In this document: in pieces, positions 25,360 to 33,603 of the stretch
How positions within the stretch are numbered: the stretch's first letter is position 1
Layout of the letters: each line of letters begins with the position of its first letter
Assembly: GCF_039655775.1 (NCBI RefSeq)
Contig: NZ_JBBYXJ010000002.1
Coordinates: 1 to 64,000 of the forward strand
Reading direction: 5' to 3'
DNA: 64,000 nt
From: Iodidimonas sp. SYSU 1G8
GTDB lineage: Bacteria; Pseudomonadota; Alphaproteobacteria; SMXS01
Made by a program: the position numbers and the translations under genes
Notes under the pieces: model-generated
Database searches by the model: none
Seen by the model: the letters and a program-made list of their open reading frames with translations, nothing else
What the model was told of the DNA's origin: nothing

Positions 25360-25785
25360 CTATTGGGCGGGGGCATCAGCCTTGGGCGCGCACTCACCGT
25401 CATGATCCACGTTCTTGCCTTCGCCGGCCGCCGCGCAGGCATTGCCATAGGTCTTCCCGTCGCAACCGCAGACCGGACGGTAATCCATGGTGCACATCTG
25501 CGGCTTGGGCGCGCAGGTGCCGGTACGCTTTTCCAGGCCGCAGGTGCCGGCGTCGAAACGGCAATACTGGCCTTCCCCGCAGGAGAATCCGGCGACCGTA
25601 TCGCAGATCTGGAAAGACTCCGCCCCTGAGCCGGCCATGCCCTGCGGCGTGGACGAGGCCGGCGGCACGGTGACGGCCGAGGGCGTGCCGCGCTCGATAT
25701 CCGGATCCTGGCCGCCTTGGGACGAGGCGCAGCTGGCAAGGGTCAGCGCCGCTAGGGCGAACATCAGGGTCGGAATGAGCTTCAT
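25360..25785 (-). CDS. Lipoprotein with Kazal-type inhibitor domain
   Basis: A 141-residue protein. The N-terminus MKLIPTLMFALAALTLASCAS has a lipobox (LASC), so it is predicted to be lipid-anchored in the envelope. The middle is Cys-containing (ICDTVAGFSCGEGQYC and CGLEKRTGTC). The C-terminal part matches a Kazal domain: MDYRPVCGCDGKTYGNAC followed by HDGEC. Kazal domains inhibit serine proteases; in bacteria some protect the envelope. GGAGACC precedes the ATG at 25785. It is convergent with the ligase. Confidence 0.85.
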   Translation of the reverse strand: MKLIPTLMFALAALTLASCASSQGGQDPDIERGTPSAVTVPPASSTPQGMAGSGAESFQICDTVAGFSCGEGQYCRFDAGTCGLEKRTGTCAPKPQMCTMDYRPVCGCDGKTYGNACAAAGEGKNVDHDGECAPKADAPAQ

Positions 25786-25929
25786 CGTCGGTCTCCTTGC
25801 CGCCGGGGCACATCCGCCGGCATCGCGCGCCACACCATACCGCCGACACCCCGTCCGGGCCAAGGGCGGTTGACGCCGCGACGTCCGGGCTGGCATAGCA
25901 ACCCCCTCGACGATGAAGGATGCCGCGAC

Positions 25930-26349
25930 ATGGACTATGCCGACGACGATTACCCATCGCTCGAAGACTTCGAGATCATGGCGCGTGACGCGTTCGAGAC
26001 GCTGCCCGCGCAGTTCCGCGAGCGCTGCGAGGGCGTCGCCATCCTGATCGAGGATTTCCCCGACGACGAGGTCTGCCGCGACATGGAGCTGGAAAGCCCG
26101 TGGGACCTGCTGGGGCTCTACGAAGGCGTGAACCTGCTGGAGAAAGCCTCGGGCATGACCGGCGAGGCGCCGGACGTGATCTTCCTCTACCGCGAGCCGA
26201 TCATGGACTACTGGGACGAGGGCGAGCGCGAGGAAAGCCTGCGCCATATCATCGCCCACGTCCTGATCCACGAGATCGGCCACCATTTCGGTTTTTCCGA
26301 CGAGGACATGGAACGGATCGAGGAAGCCGCCCGGTCCGGCGAGGATTAA
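25930..26349 (+). CDS. Minimal zincin-like metallopeptidase family protein
   Basis: A 139-residue acidic protein with a HExxH zinc motif in HVLIHEIGHHFGFSDED and a preceding FLYREPIMDYW strand, matching the PF06262 minimal-gluzincin family common in alphaproteobacteria. GVAILIEDFPDDEV is another family signature. The ATG at 25930 follows GAAGGA. The natural substrate of the family is not established. It stands alone between the Kazal lipoprotein (divergent) and the RND adaptor. Confidence 0.85.
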   Translation: MDYADDDYPSLEDFEIMARDAFETLPAQFRERCEGVAILIEDFPDDEVCRDMELESPWDLLGLYEGVNLLEKASGMTGEAPDVIFLYREPIMDYWDEGEREESLRHIIAHVLIHEIGHHFGFSDEDMERIEEAARSGED

Positions 26350-26413
26350 CGCACGCTTCGCGTGGAAAATTTGCCTCTCGACGTTGCGGATACGAAATGG
26401 CACTCATTCACGC

Positions 26414-27514
26414 ATGATTAAACGAATGCTCATCATGGTGCTGGCCCTGGTCGTCGTGCTCGGCGGCATTTTCGGCTGGAAGGCCTATCAGGGTGCCAAG
26501 ATGGCGGCGACCATGGCGAACATGAAGCCGCCGCCCGCCGCCGTCTCCTCGTCCGTGGTGAAAGAGGAAACCTGGCGCTCGGAGCTGACCGCCGTCGGCA
26601 CGCTCCGCGCGGTCCAGAGCACCGATCTGACCGCCGAGACGGCCGGCATCGTGCGGGAAATCCTGTTCGAATCCGGCGCCGAAGTGAAACGCGGGACGCC
26701 GCTCGTGCGCCTCGATTCTTCCACCGAACAGGCCCGACTGAAATCTCTCGAGGCGCAGGTGGCGCTGGCTCGAGCGACGTTCGAGCGCGACACCCGCCTG
26801 ATCGGCCAGGGCCACGTCTCGCAGGCCCGGCTCGATACCTCGAAAAGCAGCCTCGACAGCCTGCTGGCGCAGGCCGAGGAGCAGAAGGCCGTGATCGCCA
26901 GGAAGACCATCACCGCGCCCTTCTCGGGACGGCTGGGCATCCGCCAGGTCAATCTGGGCCAGTTCATCCAGGCCGGCACGCCCATGGTCGAGCTGCGCCA
27001 GATGGACCCGATCTATGCCAACTTCACCCTGCCCGAGCGCTATCTGGACGCCATCGGCCAGGGACAGGACGTGCGTTTCGCCGTCGCCTCGTTCCCCGGG
27101 CGCACCTTCACCGGCAAGGTGACCGCCGTCAGCCCGCAGGTCGATGCCGCGTCGCGCAGCGTGGCGGTGCAGGCAACGATCGCCAATCCGGACAGGACAC
27201 TGCGCCCCGGCATGTCGGCGCAGATGACGGTCGGCCTGCCCGACGAGCGCGCGGTGCTGACCCTGCCGCAATCGGCGGTCACCTATAACCCCTACGGCAA
27301 CGCGGTGTTCCTGATCGTCGACAAGGACGGCGCGCGCATCGTGCAGACGACGCCGATCAAGACCGGCGAAATCCGCGGCGGCGCCATCGAGATCCTCGAT
27401 GGGCTCAAGGCCGGTCAGGAAGTGGTCAGCGTCGGCCAGAACAAGCTGCGCAACGGCGTGACCGTCGCCGTCGACAACCGCGTCGCTCCGCCGCAGGCGG
27501 TGAACGCGCCATGA
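26414..27514 (+). CDS. RND efflux periplasmic adaptor (membrane fusion protein)
   Basis: A 366-residue MexA/AcrA-family adaptor. The N-terminal membrane anchor is MLIMVLALVVVLGGIFGW, followed by a biotinyl-lipoyl half ELTAVGTLRAVQSTDLTAETAG, a helical hairpin (QARLKSLEAQVALARATFERD), FSGRLGIRQVNLGQFI, and beta-barrel and MP domains (PERYLDAIGQGQDVRF, VTYNPYGNAVF). It bridges the inner-membrane pump to an outer-membrane channel. The permease gene begins 13 bases downstream. The start MIKRM has no strong ribosome site. Confidence 0.92.
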   Translation: MIKRMLIMVLALVVVLGGIFGWKAYQGAKMAATMANMKPPPAAVSSSVVKEETWRSELTAVGTLRAVQSTDLTAETAGIVREILFESGAEVKRGTPLVRLDSSTEQARLKSLEAQVALARATFERDTRLIGQGHVSQARLDTSKSSLDSLLAQAEEQKAVIARKTITAPFSGRLGIRQVNLGQFIQAGTPMVELRQMDPIYANFTLPERYLDAIGQGQDVRFAVASFPGRTFTGKVTAVSPQVDAASRSVAVQATIANPDRTLRPGMSAQMTVGLPDERAVLTLPQSAVTYNPYGNAVFLIVDKDGARIVQTTPIKTGEIRGGAIEILDGLKAGQEVVSVGQNKLRNGVTVAVDNRVAPPQAVNAP

Positions 27515-27527
27515 CGGGCCGCCGGCG

Positions 27528-30500
27528 GTGAGGTGGACCGACATCTTCGTCCGCCGGCCCGTGCTGGCCAGCGTGATCAGCCTGCTGATCCTGCTGATCG
27601 GCCTGCGCTCCATCGCCATGATGGAATTGCGCGAATATCCCGAGACCAAGACCACCGTGGTCACGGTACGCACCACCTATCCGGGCGCCAGCGCCGACGT
27701 CATCCAAGGCTTCGTCACCACGCCGCTGCAGCAGGCCGTCGCCGAAGCGGACGGCATCGACTACATCTCCTCCACCAGCACCCAGGGCACGTCGGTGATC
27801 GAGGCGCACATGCGCCTGAACTACGATCCCAACGCGGCGGTCTCGGAAATCCAGGCCAAGGTGGCGAGCCAGCGCAACGTGCTGCCGCGCGAGGCCGAGG
27901 ACCCGGTCATCAGTTCCTCGACCGGCGACAACATGGCGCTGATGTACGTCGCGTTCTTCAGCGAGAAGATGACGCCGTCGCAGATCACCGACTACCTGCT
28001 GCGCGTCGTCCAGCCCAAGCTTCAGGCCATACCGGGCGTCGCCAAGGCCGGCCTGATCGGCGAGAAGACCTTCGCGCTGCGCGTCTGGCTGGATCCGGCG
28101 CGGCTGGCCGCCCACGACATGACCGCCGACGACGTGGCCGCCGCCCTGCGGGCCAACAATTACCTGGCCGCCGCGGGCAAGACCAAGGGCGCCGCCGTCG
28201 CCATCGACATGAGCGCCGAGACCGACATCCGCGATCCCGACAAGTTCCAGGACATGGTGCTGCGCGCCGACGGCGACCGCATGGTGCGCCTGCGCGACGT
28301 GGCCACGGTGGAGCTTGGCTCGAAGAACTACGAGATCACCAGCTGGTACAACGGCAAGATGGCCATGTTCCAGTTCGTCGAGACCACGCCCGGCGCCAAC
28401 CCGCTGGCGGTCAGCAAGGCGGTGCGGGCGCTGCTGCCGGACATCGAATCCCAGTTGCCCACCGGCCTCGAGATGGATCTGGCGGTGGATTTCAGCGAGT
28501 ACATCGACGAATCCATCGACGAGGTGTTCTGGACGCTGGGCGAGACGGTGCTGATCGTGCTGCTCGTCATCCTGATCTCGCTCGGATCCCTGCGCGCCGC
28601 CGTCATTCCCAGCGTGGTCGTGCCGCTGGCGCTGGTCGGCTGCGCGTTCCTGATGCTGATGATGGGTTTCTCCATCAATCTGCTGACCCTGCTCGCCATG
28701 CTGCTCGCCATCGGCCTCGTCGTCGACGACGCCATCGTCGTGGTCGAGAACGTGGACCGGCACATCGTCGAGGGCATGACCCCGTTCCAGGCGGCCATCG
28801 CCAGCGGCCGCGAACTGGTGGTGCCGATCATCTCCATGACCACGACGCTGGTCGCCGTCTACGCCCCGATCGGCTTCATGGGCGGTCTCGTCGGCACCCT
28901 CTTCGTCGAATTCGCCTTCGCCCTCGCCGGATCGGTGCTGATCTCGGGCATCGTGGCGCTGACCCTGTCGCCCATGCTGGCCTCGCGCATCCTCAAACCG
29001 CACTCGGAACATGGCCGCTTCGAGCAGCGGGTGCAGCAGTTCTTCCAGTCCCTGTCGGACCGCTACCAGCGGGTGCTGCACGGGTCGCTGAACTATGTGC
29101 CGGTGACCATGGTGTTCGCCGCCGTGGTGCTCGCCAGCATCTATTTCATGTTCGTCACCACCAAGACCGAGCTGGCGCCGCCGGAAGACCAGGGCATCCT
29201 GTTCGTCCAGACCAGCGCGCCGCAGACCGCGACCATCGACTACGTCCAGACCTATGCCCGCGAGATGGTCAAGCAGTTCGAGACCATTCCCGAATACCGC
29301 CACAGCTTCCTGATGCTGGGCGGCAGCGGTGACCCCAGCCTGAGCTTCGGCGGCTTCAAGCTGGTCGCCAGCAGCGAACGCGAACGGTCGGTGTTCGAGA
29401 TCTACCCGGAGATCCAGGGCAAGGTGTCGCAGATCCCCGGCGTGCAGGTGAACATGGGCCCGCGTCCCAGCCTGCCGGGCAGCGGCGGCGGTTTTCCCGT
29501 GCAGTTCGTCATCACCTCGCACCACGACTTCACCGAACTGGACCAGGTCGCGAGCGATCTGCTTGGCAAGGCCATGGCATCGGGCCAGTTCATGTTCCTG
29601 CGCAAATCCACCGAATTCAGCCGGCCGCGCACCACCGTGGAAGTGGACCGGGAACGCGCCGCGCAGCTGGGCATCGACATGCAGGAAGTCGGCGGCAATC
29701 TGTCCGCCATGCTCGGCGGCGCCTATGTCAACCGCTTCAGCCTGGAAGGCCGCAGCTACGAGGTGATCCCGCAGGTGGCGCGCGACTTCCGCGCCAACAG
29801 CGAGTTGCTGGACAGCTATTACGTCCGCGCCGGCAGCGGCGATCTGGTACCGCTCTCGACCATCGTGACCTTCAAGGACACGGTGGAACCGAGCAAGCGC
29901 ACCCAGTTCCAGCAGCTCAACTCGGTAACCCTCGAAGGCGTACCCGCGCCCGGCATCACTCTCGGCGTGGCGCTGGACACGCTGGAACGGGCCGCCAAGG
30001 ACAGCTTCCCGCAGGGCTTCACCTATGACTACACCGGCGAATCCCGCCAGTACGCCCAGGAAGGCAGCGCGCTGGTCTTCACCTTCTTCCTGTCGATCCT
30101 GGTGATCTACCTGGTGCTGGCCGCCCAGTTCGAAAGCTGGCGCGACCCGATCATCATCCTCGTGTCGGTGCCCATGTCCATCGCCGGCGCGCTCGCGTTC
30201 ATGACCCTGGGCTTCGCCAGCATCAACATCTACACCCAGGTCGGCCTGATCACGCTGATCGGCCTGATCGCCAAGAACGGCATCCTGATCGTGGATTTCG
30301 CCAACCAGCTGCAGATCCAGAAGGGCCTGAGCAAGCGCGATGCCGTGGAACAGGCCGCCGCCGTGCGCCTGCGCCCCATCCTGATGACCACCGTCGCCAT
30401 GATGGTCGCCATGGTCCCGCTGCTGCTCGCCGACGGCCCCGGCGCCAAGAGCCGCTTCGACATCGGCCTCGTCATCAGCACCGGCCTCGGCATCGGCACC

Positions 30501-30599
30501 CTGTTCACCCTGTTCGTGGTGCCCGCCGTCTACATGCTGATGGCCCGCGACCAGAGCGACAAGGCGCGCGCCATCGCGCCGCACCCGCAAATCCCCTGA
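27528..30599 (+). CDS. RND multidrug efflux permease
   Basis: A 1023-residue HAE1/MexI-like inner-membrane pump. The start MRWTDIFVRRPVLASV is typical. The first membrane helix is followed by a large periplasmic loop, TM4 carries the proton-relay pair in GLVVDDAIVVVEN, and GLIAKNGILIVDFAN marks the second half. The GTG start at 27528 follows the adaptor. No TolC-like outer-membrane gene is nearby, so the channel must be supplied from elsewhere. Substrates are unknown; hydrophobic toxins are usual. Confidence 0.94.
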   Translation: MRWTDIFVRRPVLASVISLLILLIGLRSIAMMELREYPETKTTVVTVRTTYPGASADVIQGFVTTPLQQAVAEADGIDYISSTSTQGTSVIEAHMRLNYDPNAAVSEIQAKVASQRNVLPREAEDPVISSSTGDNMALMYVAFFSEKMTPSQITDYLLRVVQPKLQAIPGVAKAGLIGEKTFALRVWLDPARLAAHDMTADDVAAALRANNYLAAAGKTKGAAVAIDMSAETDIRDPDKFQDMVLRADGDRMVRLRDVATVELGSKNYEITSWYNGKMAMFQFVETTPGANPLAVSKAVRALLPDIESQLPTGLEMDLAVDFSEYIDESIDEVFWTLGETVLIVLLVILISLGSLRAAVIPSVVVPLALVGCAFLMLMMGFSINLLTLLAMLLAIGLVVDDAIVVVENVDRHIVEGMTPFQAAIASGRELVVPIISMTTTLVAVYAPIGFMGGLVGTLFVEFAFALAGSVLISGIVALTLSPMLASRILKPHSEHGRFEQRVQQFFQSLSDRYQRVLHGSLNYVPVTMVFAAVVLASIYFMFVTTKTELAPPEDQGILFVQTSAPQTATIDYVQTYAREMVKQFETIPEYRHSFLMLGGSGDPSLSFGGFKLVASSERERSVFEIYPEIQGKVSQIPGVQVNMGPRPSLPGSGGGFPVQFVITSHHDFTELDQVASDLLGKAMASGQFMFLRKSTEFSRPRTTVEVDRERAAQLGIDMQEVGGNLSAMLGGAYVNRFSLEGRSYEVIPQVARDFRANSELLDSYYVRAGSGDLVPLSTIVTFKDTVEPSKRTQFQQLNSVTLEGVPAPGITLGVALDTLERAAKDSFPQGFTYDYTGESRQYAQEGSALVFTFFLSILVIYLVLAAQFESWRDPIIILVSVPMSIAGALAFMTLGFASINIYTQVGLITLIGLIAKNGILIVDFANQLQIQKGLSKRDAVEQAAAVRLRPILMTTVAMMVAMVPLLLADGPGAKSRFDIGLVISTGLGIGTLFTLFVVPAVYMLMARDQSDKARAIAPHPQIP

Positions 30600-30603
30600 G
30601 CCG

Positions 30604-31485
30604 TCACGGCGCGTCCGCCGCGCGCCGTGCCTTGAGCTCGCGCAGGAAACCGTGCAGCACTTCCGTCGACAGGCCGTGCAGCACCAGCCGGAAGCCGGCC
30701 TGCAAGGTCGAGAACGGCACCAGCGGATGCCGGTTGTTGATCATCGCCAGGTGCTTTTCCTCGCCCGTCAGCCGCGCCGCGTAGAGCCCGATGGTCTCGT
30801 CGAGCTGGAGCGAATTCGCCGCCCGCCAGAAATCCCGGTCGGTCAGCAGCAGCGCATAGGCCGGCGTGTACAGCTCGATGGCCGTGTGCAGATCGATGAC
30901 ATTGAAGCGGCCCTCGGGAATCTCGTCCAGCACGATCTCGTCCGTGATGGCCGAGAAATCCAGATGCTCGACCCGGCCGACCACGGCGCCGCGGCGCGCC
31001 AGCTCCTGATTCAGCTGGATCAGGAAATTGTACATGTTCAGGTCGTGATTGAGGAACAGGTTGGCGCGCACGTCATCGGTCCGCCGCGGCGTCATCGGCT
31101 CCAGTTCGGGCCGGAAACCCGGCGTCGCGTTGTCGGCGATGAACCGCAGGATCTGCGCGCCGAGATGGAAATGGCGCAGGATCAGCGTGTTCGCGTCCCG
31201 CGTCAGGAAATGCTTCATCCCGAACGCGATGCTCCAGTGCAGGAAGCGCGGCGCGTGCGGCCAGCGCGGCGTCACCATGTGGATCAGCTGCGCCAGCACG
31301 ATGACCAGCCGCGAAAAGGGCCGCACCACCGGCAGCAGGAACTGCCGGCTGCGCGAGGCCTGTCCGCGAATCAGCGCCGCCTTGGCCGCCGGATCGAACG
31401 GCAGCGAGCGGTCCAGCGCCAGCGCCAGCCAGGGATCGGGATCGCGCCGGTCATACGGCGTTCCGGGGACGGCCGGCTCAGACAT
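30604..31485 (-). CDS. Uncharacterised His-rich protein of the KAS III/diiron operon
   Basis: A 293-residue protein, probably soluble with one hydrophobic stretch (LVIVLAQLIHMVTP). Conserved-looking segments include LILRHFHLGAQILRF, LFLNHDLNMYNFLIQLNQEL and LTGEEKHLAMINNRHPL; the His and acidic residues could bind metal or a lipid head group. I recall a similar family labelled DUF6999 beside KAS III and haem-oxygenase-like genes, but I could not check this. Its ATG overlaps the preceding stop by 8 bases. Function unknown; a role in finishing or carrying the product of the two upstream enzymes is plausible. Confidence 0.72.
   Translation of the reverse strand: MSEPAVPGTPYDRRDPDPWLALALDRSLPFDPAAKAALIRGQASRSRQFLLPVVRPFSRLVIVLAQLIHMVTPRWPHAPRFLHWSIAFGMKHFLTRDANTLILRHFHLGAQILRFIADNATPGFRPELEPMTPRRTDDVRANLFLNHDLNMYNFLIQLNQELARRGAVVGRVEHLDFSAITDEIVLDEIPEGRFNVIDLHTAIELYTPAYALLLTDRDFWRAANSLQLDETIGLYAARLTGEEKHLAMINNRHPLVPFSTLQAGFRLVLHGLSTEVLHGFLRELKARRAADAP
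30605..30629. terminator. Hairpin at the convergent efflux/DUF junction
   Basis: CACGGCGCG and CGCGCCGTG pair perfectly (9 bp) around a 7-base loop, starting 5 bases after the permease stop and overlapping the last codons of the minus-strand gene. There is no T run, so it may act as an mRNA end-stabiliser instead of a classical terminator. Confidence 0.45.
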
Positions 31486-32152
31486 TGTCCAGTTCCTCGA
31501 GCTGCAGCCGGTAGAGCCGGGCGACGATCCTGGCGTGCCGCACGATGTCCTCCGACTCCGCGGGACCGCGCACCGCCAGCGCGAGCGCCCGGTCGAACAT
31601 GTCCAGGTGATCGCCGTCATTCTCGCCGTGATAGAGCAGGAAGCTGACGGCCTCCTCGCCCAGCGACAGCTGCGCCCGCACCGCCTCGCCCCAGGACCGC
31701 GCCAGCCGGTTGCCCAGCCCCTCGATGATGAACATGGCGCCCAGCAGCCCGACCGGATCGGCCTTCGACGCCGCCTGGTACATGAACGCCGACAGCGCCT
31801 CGGACCCGATGTTCTTCCGGGCCGACAGGATGTCCTCGCGCACACCGCCGGCCGCGACATAATTGTCCTCCAGCATCCGGTAATCCCGGTGCTCGGCCGC
31901 CGCGTGCAGCACGAACAGCGAGCGCAGCTCTTCATGCGCGGGACCCAGATTGGACGCGGCGCGGATGATCCAGCGGCTGCCCTCCACCACCTGCTGGCGC
32001 AGATTGAGCAGCAGCCGGCGGTAATCCTCGGGACGCAGCCGGCCCGAAAGGAGGCGCGCGATCACGGGCACCTGCGAAAGCGCGCTCTCGAAATCGATCC
32101 AGACCCGTGCCAGTCCGCGGTGCGTCGCCTCGATCGCGCTGTCCCCGGTCAT
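31478..32152 (-). CDS. Haem-oxygenase-like diiron oxidase/oxygenase (HDO) family protein
   Basis: A 224-residue all-helical protein of the iron-containing redox enzyme type. The C-terminal ligand motif HxxxDxxH is seen exactly as His175-Asp179-His182 in HGENDGDH. Glu144 (FIIEGLGNR), Glu58 (QQVVEGSR) and the HAAAEH stretch at 83-88 are candidate remaining ligands. Known HDO members decarboxylate fatty acids to alkenes (UndA), modify amino acids, or make folate precursors (CADD). It starts 2 bases after the KAS III stop. Substrate inferred to be acyl-derived from the neighbour, unproven. Confidence 0.78.
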   Translation of the reverse strand: MTGDSAIEATHRGLARVWIDFESALSQVPVIARLLSGRLRPEDYRRLLLNLRQQVVEGSRWIIRAASNLGPAHEELRSLFVLHAAAEHRDYRMLEDNYVAAGGVREDILSARKNIGSEALSAFMYQAASKADPVGLLGAMFIIEGLGNRLARSWGEAVRAQLSLGEEAVSFLLYHGENDGDHLDMFDRALALAVRGPAESEDIVRHARIVARLYRLQLEELDNV

Positions 32153-32154
32153 TC

Positions 32155-33288
32155 TTAACCCTCCACCACGGTCATCGCCGCATAGGCCATCACGCACTGG
32201 CCGCTTTCCGGCACCGCGCACAGCACGCGCTGGCCCGGCCGCAGCCTGTCCGACTTCATCAGATCGTCGATCAGCAGGAACAGCGAGGCCGCGCCCACAT
32301 TGCCCTTGTCGTAGAGATTGGTGAACCAGCGCTCCTCCGGGATCATGCAGCCGGCGCGGGTCGCCAGCCGGACCATCTCCTCGCGCAGGCTGTGCGCCGA
32401 GAAATGGCACAGGAACCAGTCGACCGCCCCCGGATCGATCTTGCCCTCGTCGACCAGCCGCATGAACTCGCCCATCCACACGGGCAACATCCGGTAGAGC
32501 GCGTCCACGTCCTGGCGCAGCTGGAACGCGCCGGCGCGCGCCGCCTCGCCGATGCCGTCATGCAGGCTCCAAGGCTTGATGCCGCCATCCTCCGTGCGCA
32601 CCGCGCCGCCGGTCATGCACGGCGTGAAACGGTCGGCGAAGGATCGCAGCGAGATCCAGTCGATCCGCAGCGACGGCCCGCGCCGCGCCGGCCTGTCCTC
32701 GACCAGCACGGCGGCGGCGCCGTCGCTGAGCGTCCAGCGGAGGAACTCGGCATCGCCGGGCAGAGTGCCGTCCTCGCGCAGGGTCGCCGTGTCCTGATAG
32801 AAACCCGGCCGGAAATAGCGGCTGGAGAATTCGGCGCCCACCGCGAGCGCCGCCCTGTGTTCGCCGGCGGCGACCTGCAGCCATGCGGTCTTCAGCGCCA
32901 TCATGGCGCTGGCGCACACGCTTTGCAGGCTGGCGATTTCCATGGGCGGCAGACCCGCTTCCGCGTGCACGCCGCTGGCGAGCCCCGGCACCATCGTGTC
33001 GTTCTGCGTCGTCGCGGTGGCGAGGAATCCCACGTCGGCCGCGTCCAGTTCGGCGCCGCCCAGCACGTCATCCACCGCGCGGGCGGCCAGTCTCGCCACC
33101 GTCCAGTCACTGCTCCCGTCGGGCCGGATGGCGTAGTGGCGGGTGCGGATGCGGTTCTGGCGCAAGGTCAGCCGTCCTAGGCGCTCGGCCTCGGGTGAAA
33201 GCCGGCCGATATGGTCCGCCATCCGGTCGTTCCCGACTGGCGCGCCCGGAAGACATTGGCCGGATGCGGTTATGTAGACGGAATTCAT
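32155..33288 (-). CDS. Beta-ketoacyl-ACP synthase III-like enzyme
   Basis: A 377-residue thiolase-fold enzyme with catalytic Cys125 in LQSVCASAMM, the His region CHFSAHSLREEM (His295, His299) and Asn330 in DKGNVGAASLF. It is longer than housekeeping FabH (~320 residues), and fabD, fabG and acpP are absent nearby, so it belongs to a secondary pathway. Such enzymes condense or transfer acyl groups, sometimes to non-ACP acceptors. GAGGAG sits just upstream of ATG 33288. It heads a three-gene operon with spacings of 2 and -8 bases. Confidence 0.88.
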   Translation of the reverse strand: MNSVYITASGQCLPGAPVGNDRMADHIGRLSPEAERLGRLTLRQNRIRTRHYAIRPDGSSDWTVARLAARAVDDVLGGAELDAADVGFLATATTQNDTMVPGLASGVHAEAGLPPMEIASLQSVCASAMMALKTAWLQVAAGEHRAALAVGAEFSSRYFRPGFYQDTATLREDGTLPGDAEFLRWTLSDGAAAVLVEDRPARRGPSLRIDWISLRSFADRFTPCMTGGAVRTEDGGIKPWSLHDGIGEAARAGAFQLRQDVDALYRMLPVWMGEFMRLVDEGKIDPGAVDWFLCHFSAHSLREEMVRLATRAGCMIPEERWFTNLYDKGNVGAASLFLLIDDLMKSDRLRPGQRVLCAVPESGQCVMAYAAMTVVEG

Positions 33289-33603
33289 CGCGCACTCCTC
33301 ATCGCCGGACGGGTCGTCCGGCTCATCATCACGCTCACACTAACGCGTTGCGCGCGTTCACGATATCCGAGGGCCGACCGGCGCGCGCCGGGACGCGGGC
33401 GGGAACCTCGCCCATGCGACGGCGTTTTTATCGCGGTCATTACATGCGTCGTCACGGCGTTGTTAAGGTATGCTGCCATCACGGAGATTTTCTCCGCGGT
33501 AGGAGAACGACGCAAGGATGTCGATCTGAACACGAACGAGACAAAGCCCGCTTCGCGCCGCTCATGGCCGAGGCGCCGCGTCGACAGTGCACGGCGCCAC
33601 TGG
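33289..33603. other. Divergent region between the KAS III operon and the BrkB gene
   Basis: It contains a perfect 8-bp hairpin at 33304-33322 (GCCGGACG / CGTCCGGC, loop GGT) near the KAS III start. The last ~80 bases probably encode the true N-terminus of the BrkB protein, because in-frame codons from about 33526 read LNTNETKPASRRSW. No other gene is seen. Confidence 0.5.

Noticed and set aside
27426-30590. 1054-codon minus-strand open frame opposite the RND permease
   Set aside because: It is a shadow of the strongly conserved permease; the translation is His/Gly/Ala/Arg-rich low-complexity, typical of high-GC antisense frames.
33211-33525. Full 5' extension of the BrkB frame back to 33211
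   Set aside because: The first ~105 codons overlap the KAS III start region and read as Arg-rich noise; only the last ~25 codons before ATG 33604 look protein-like.
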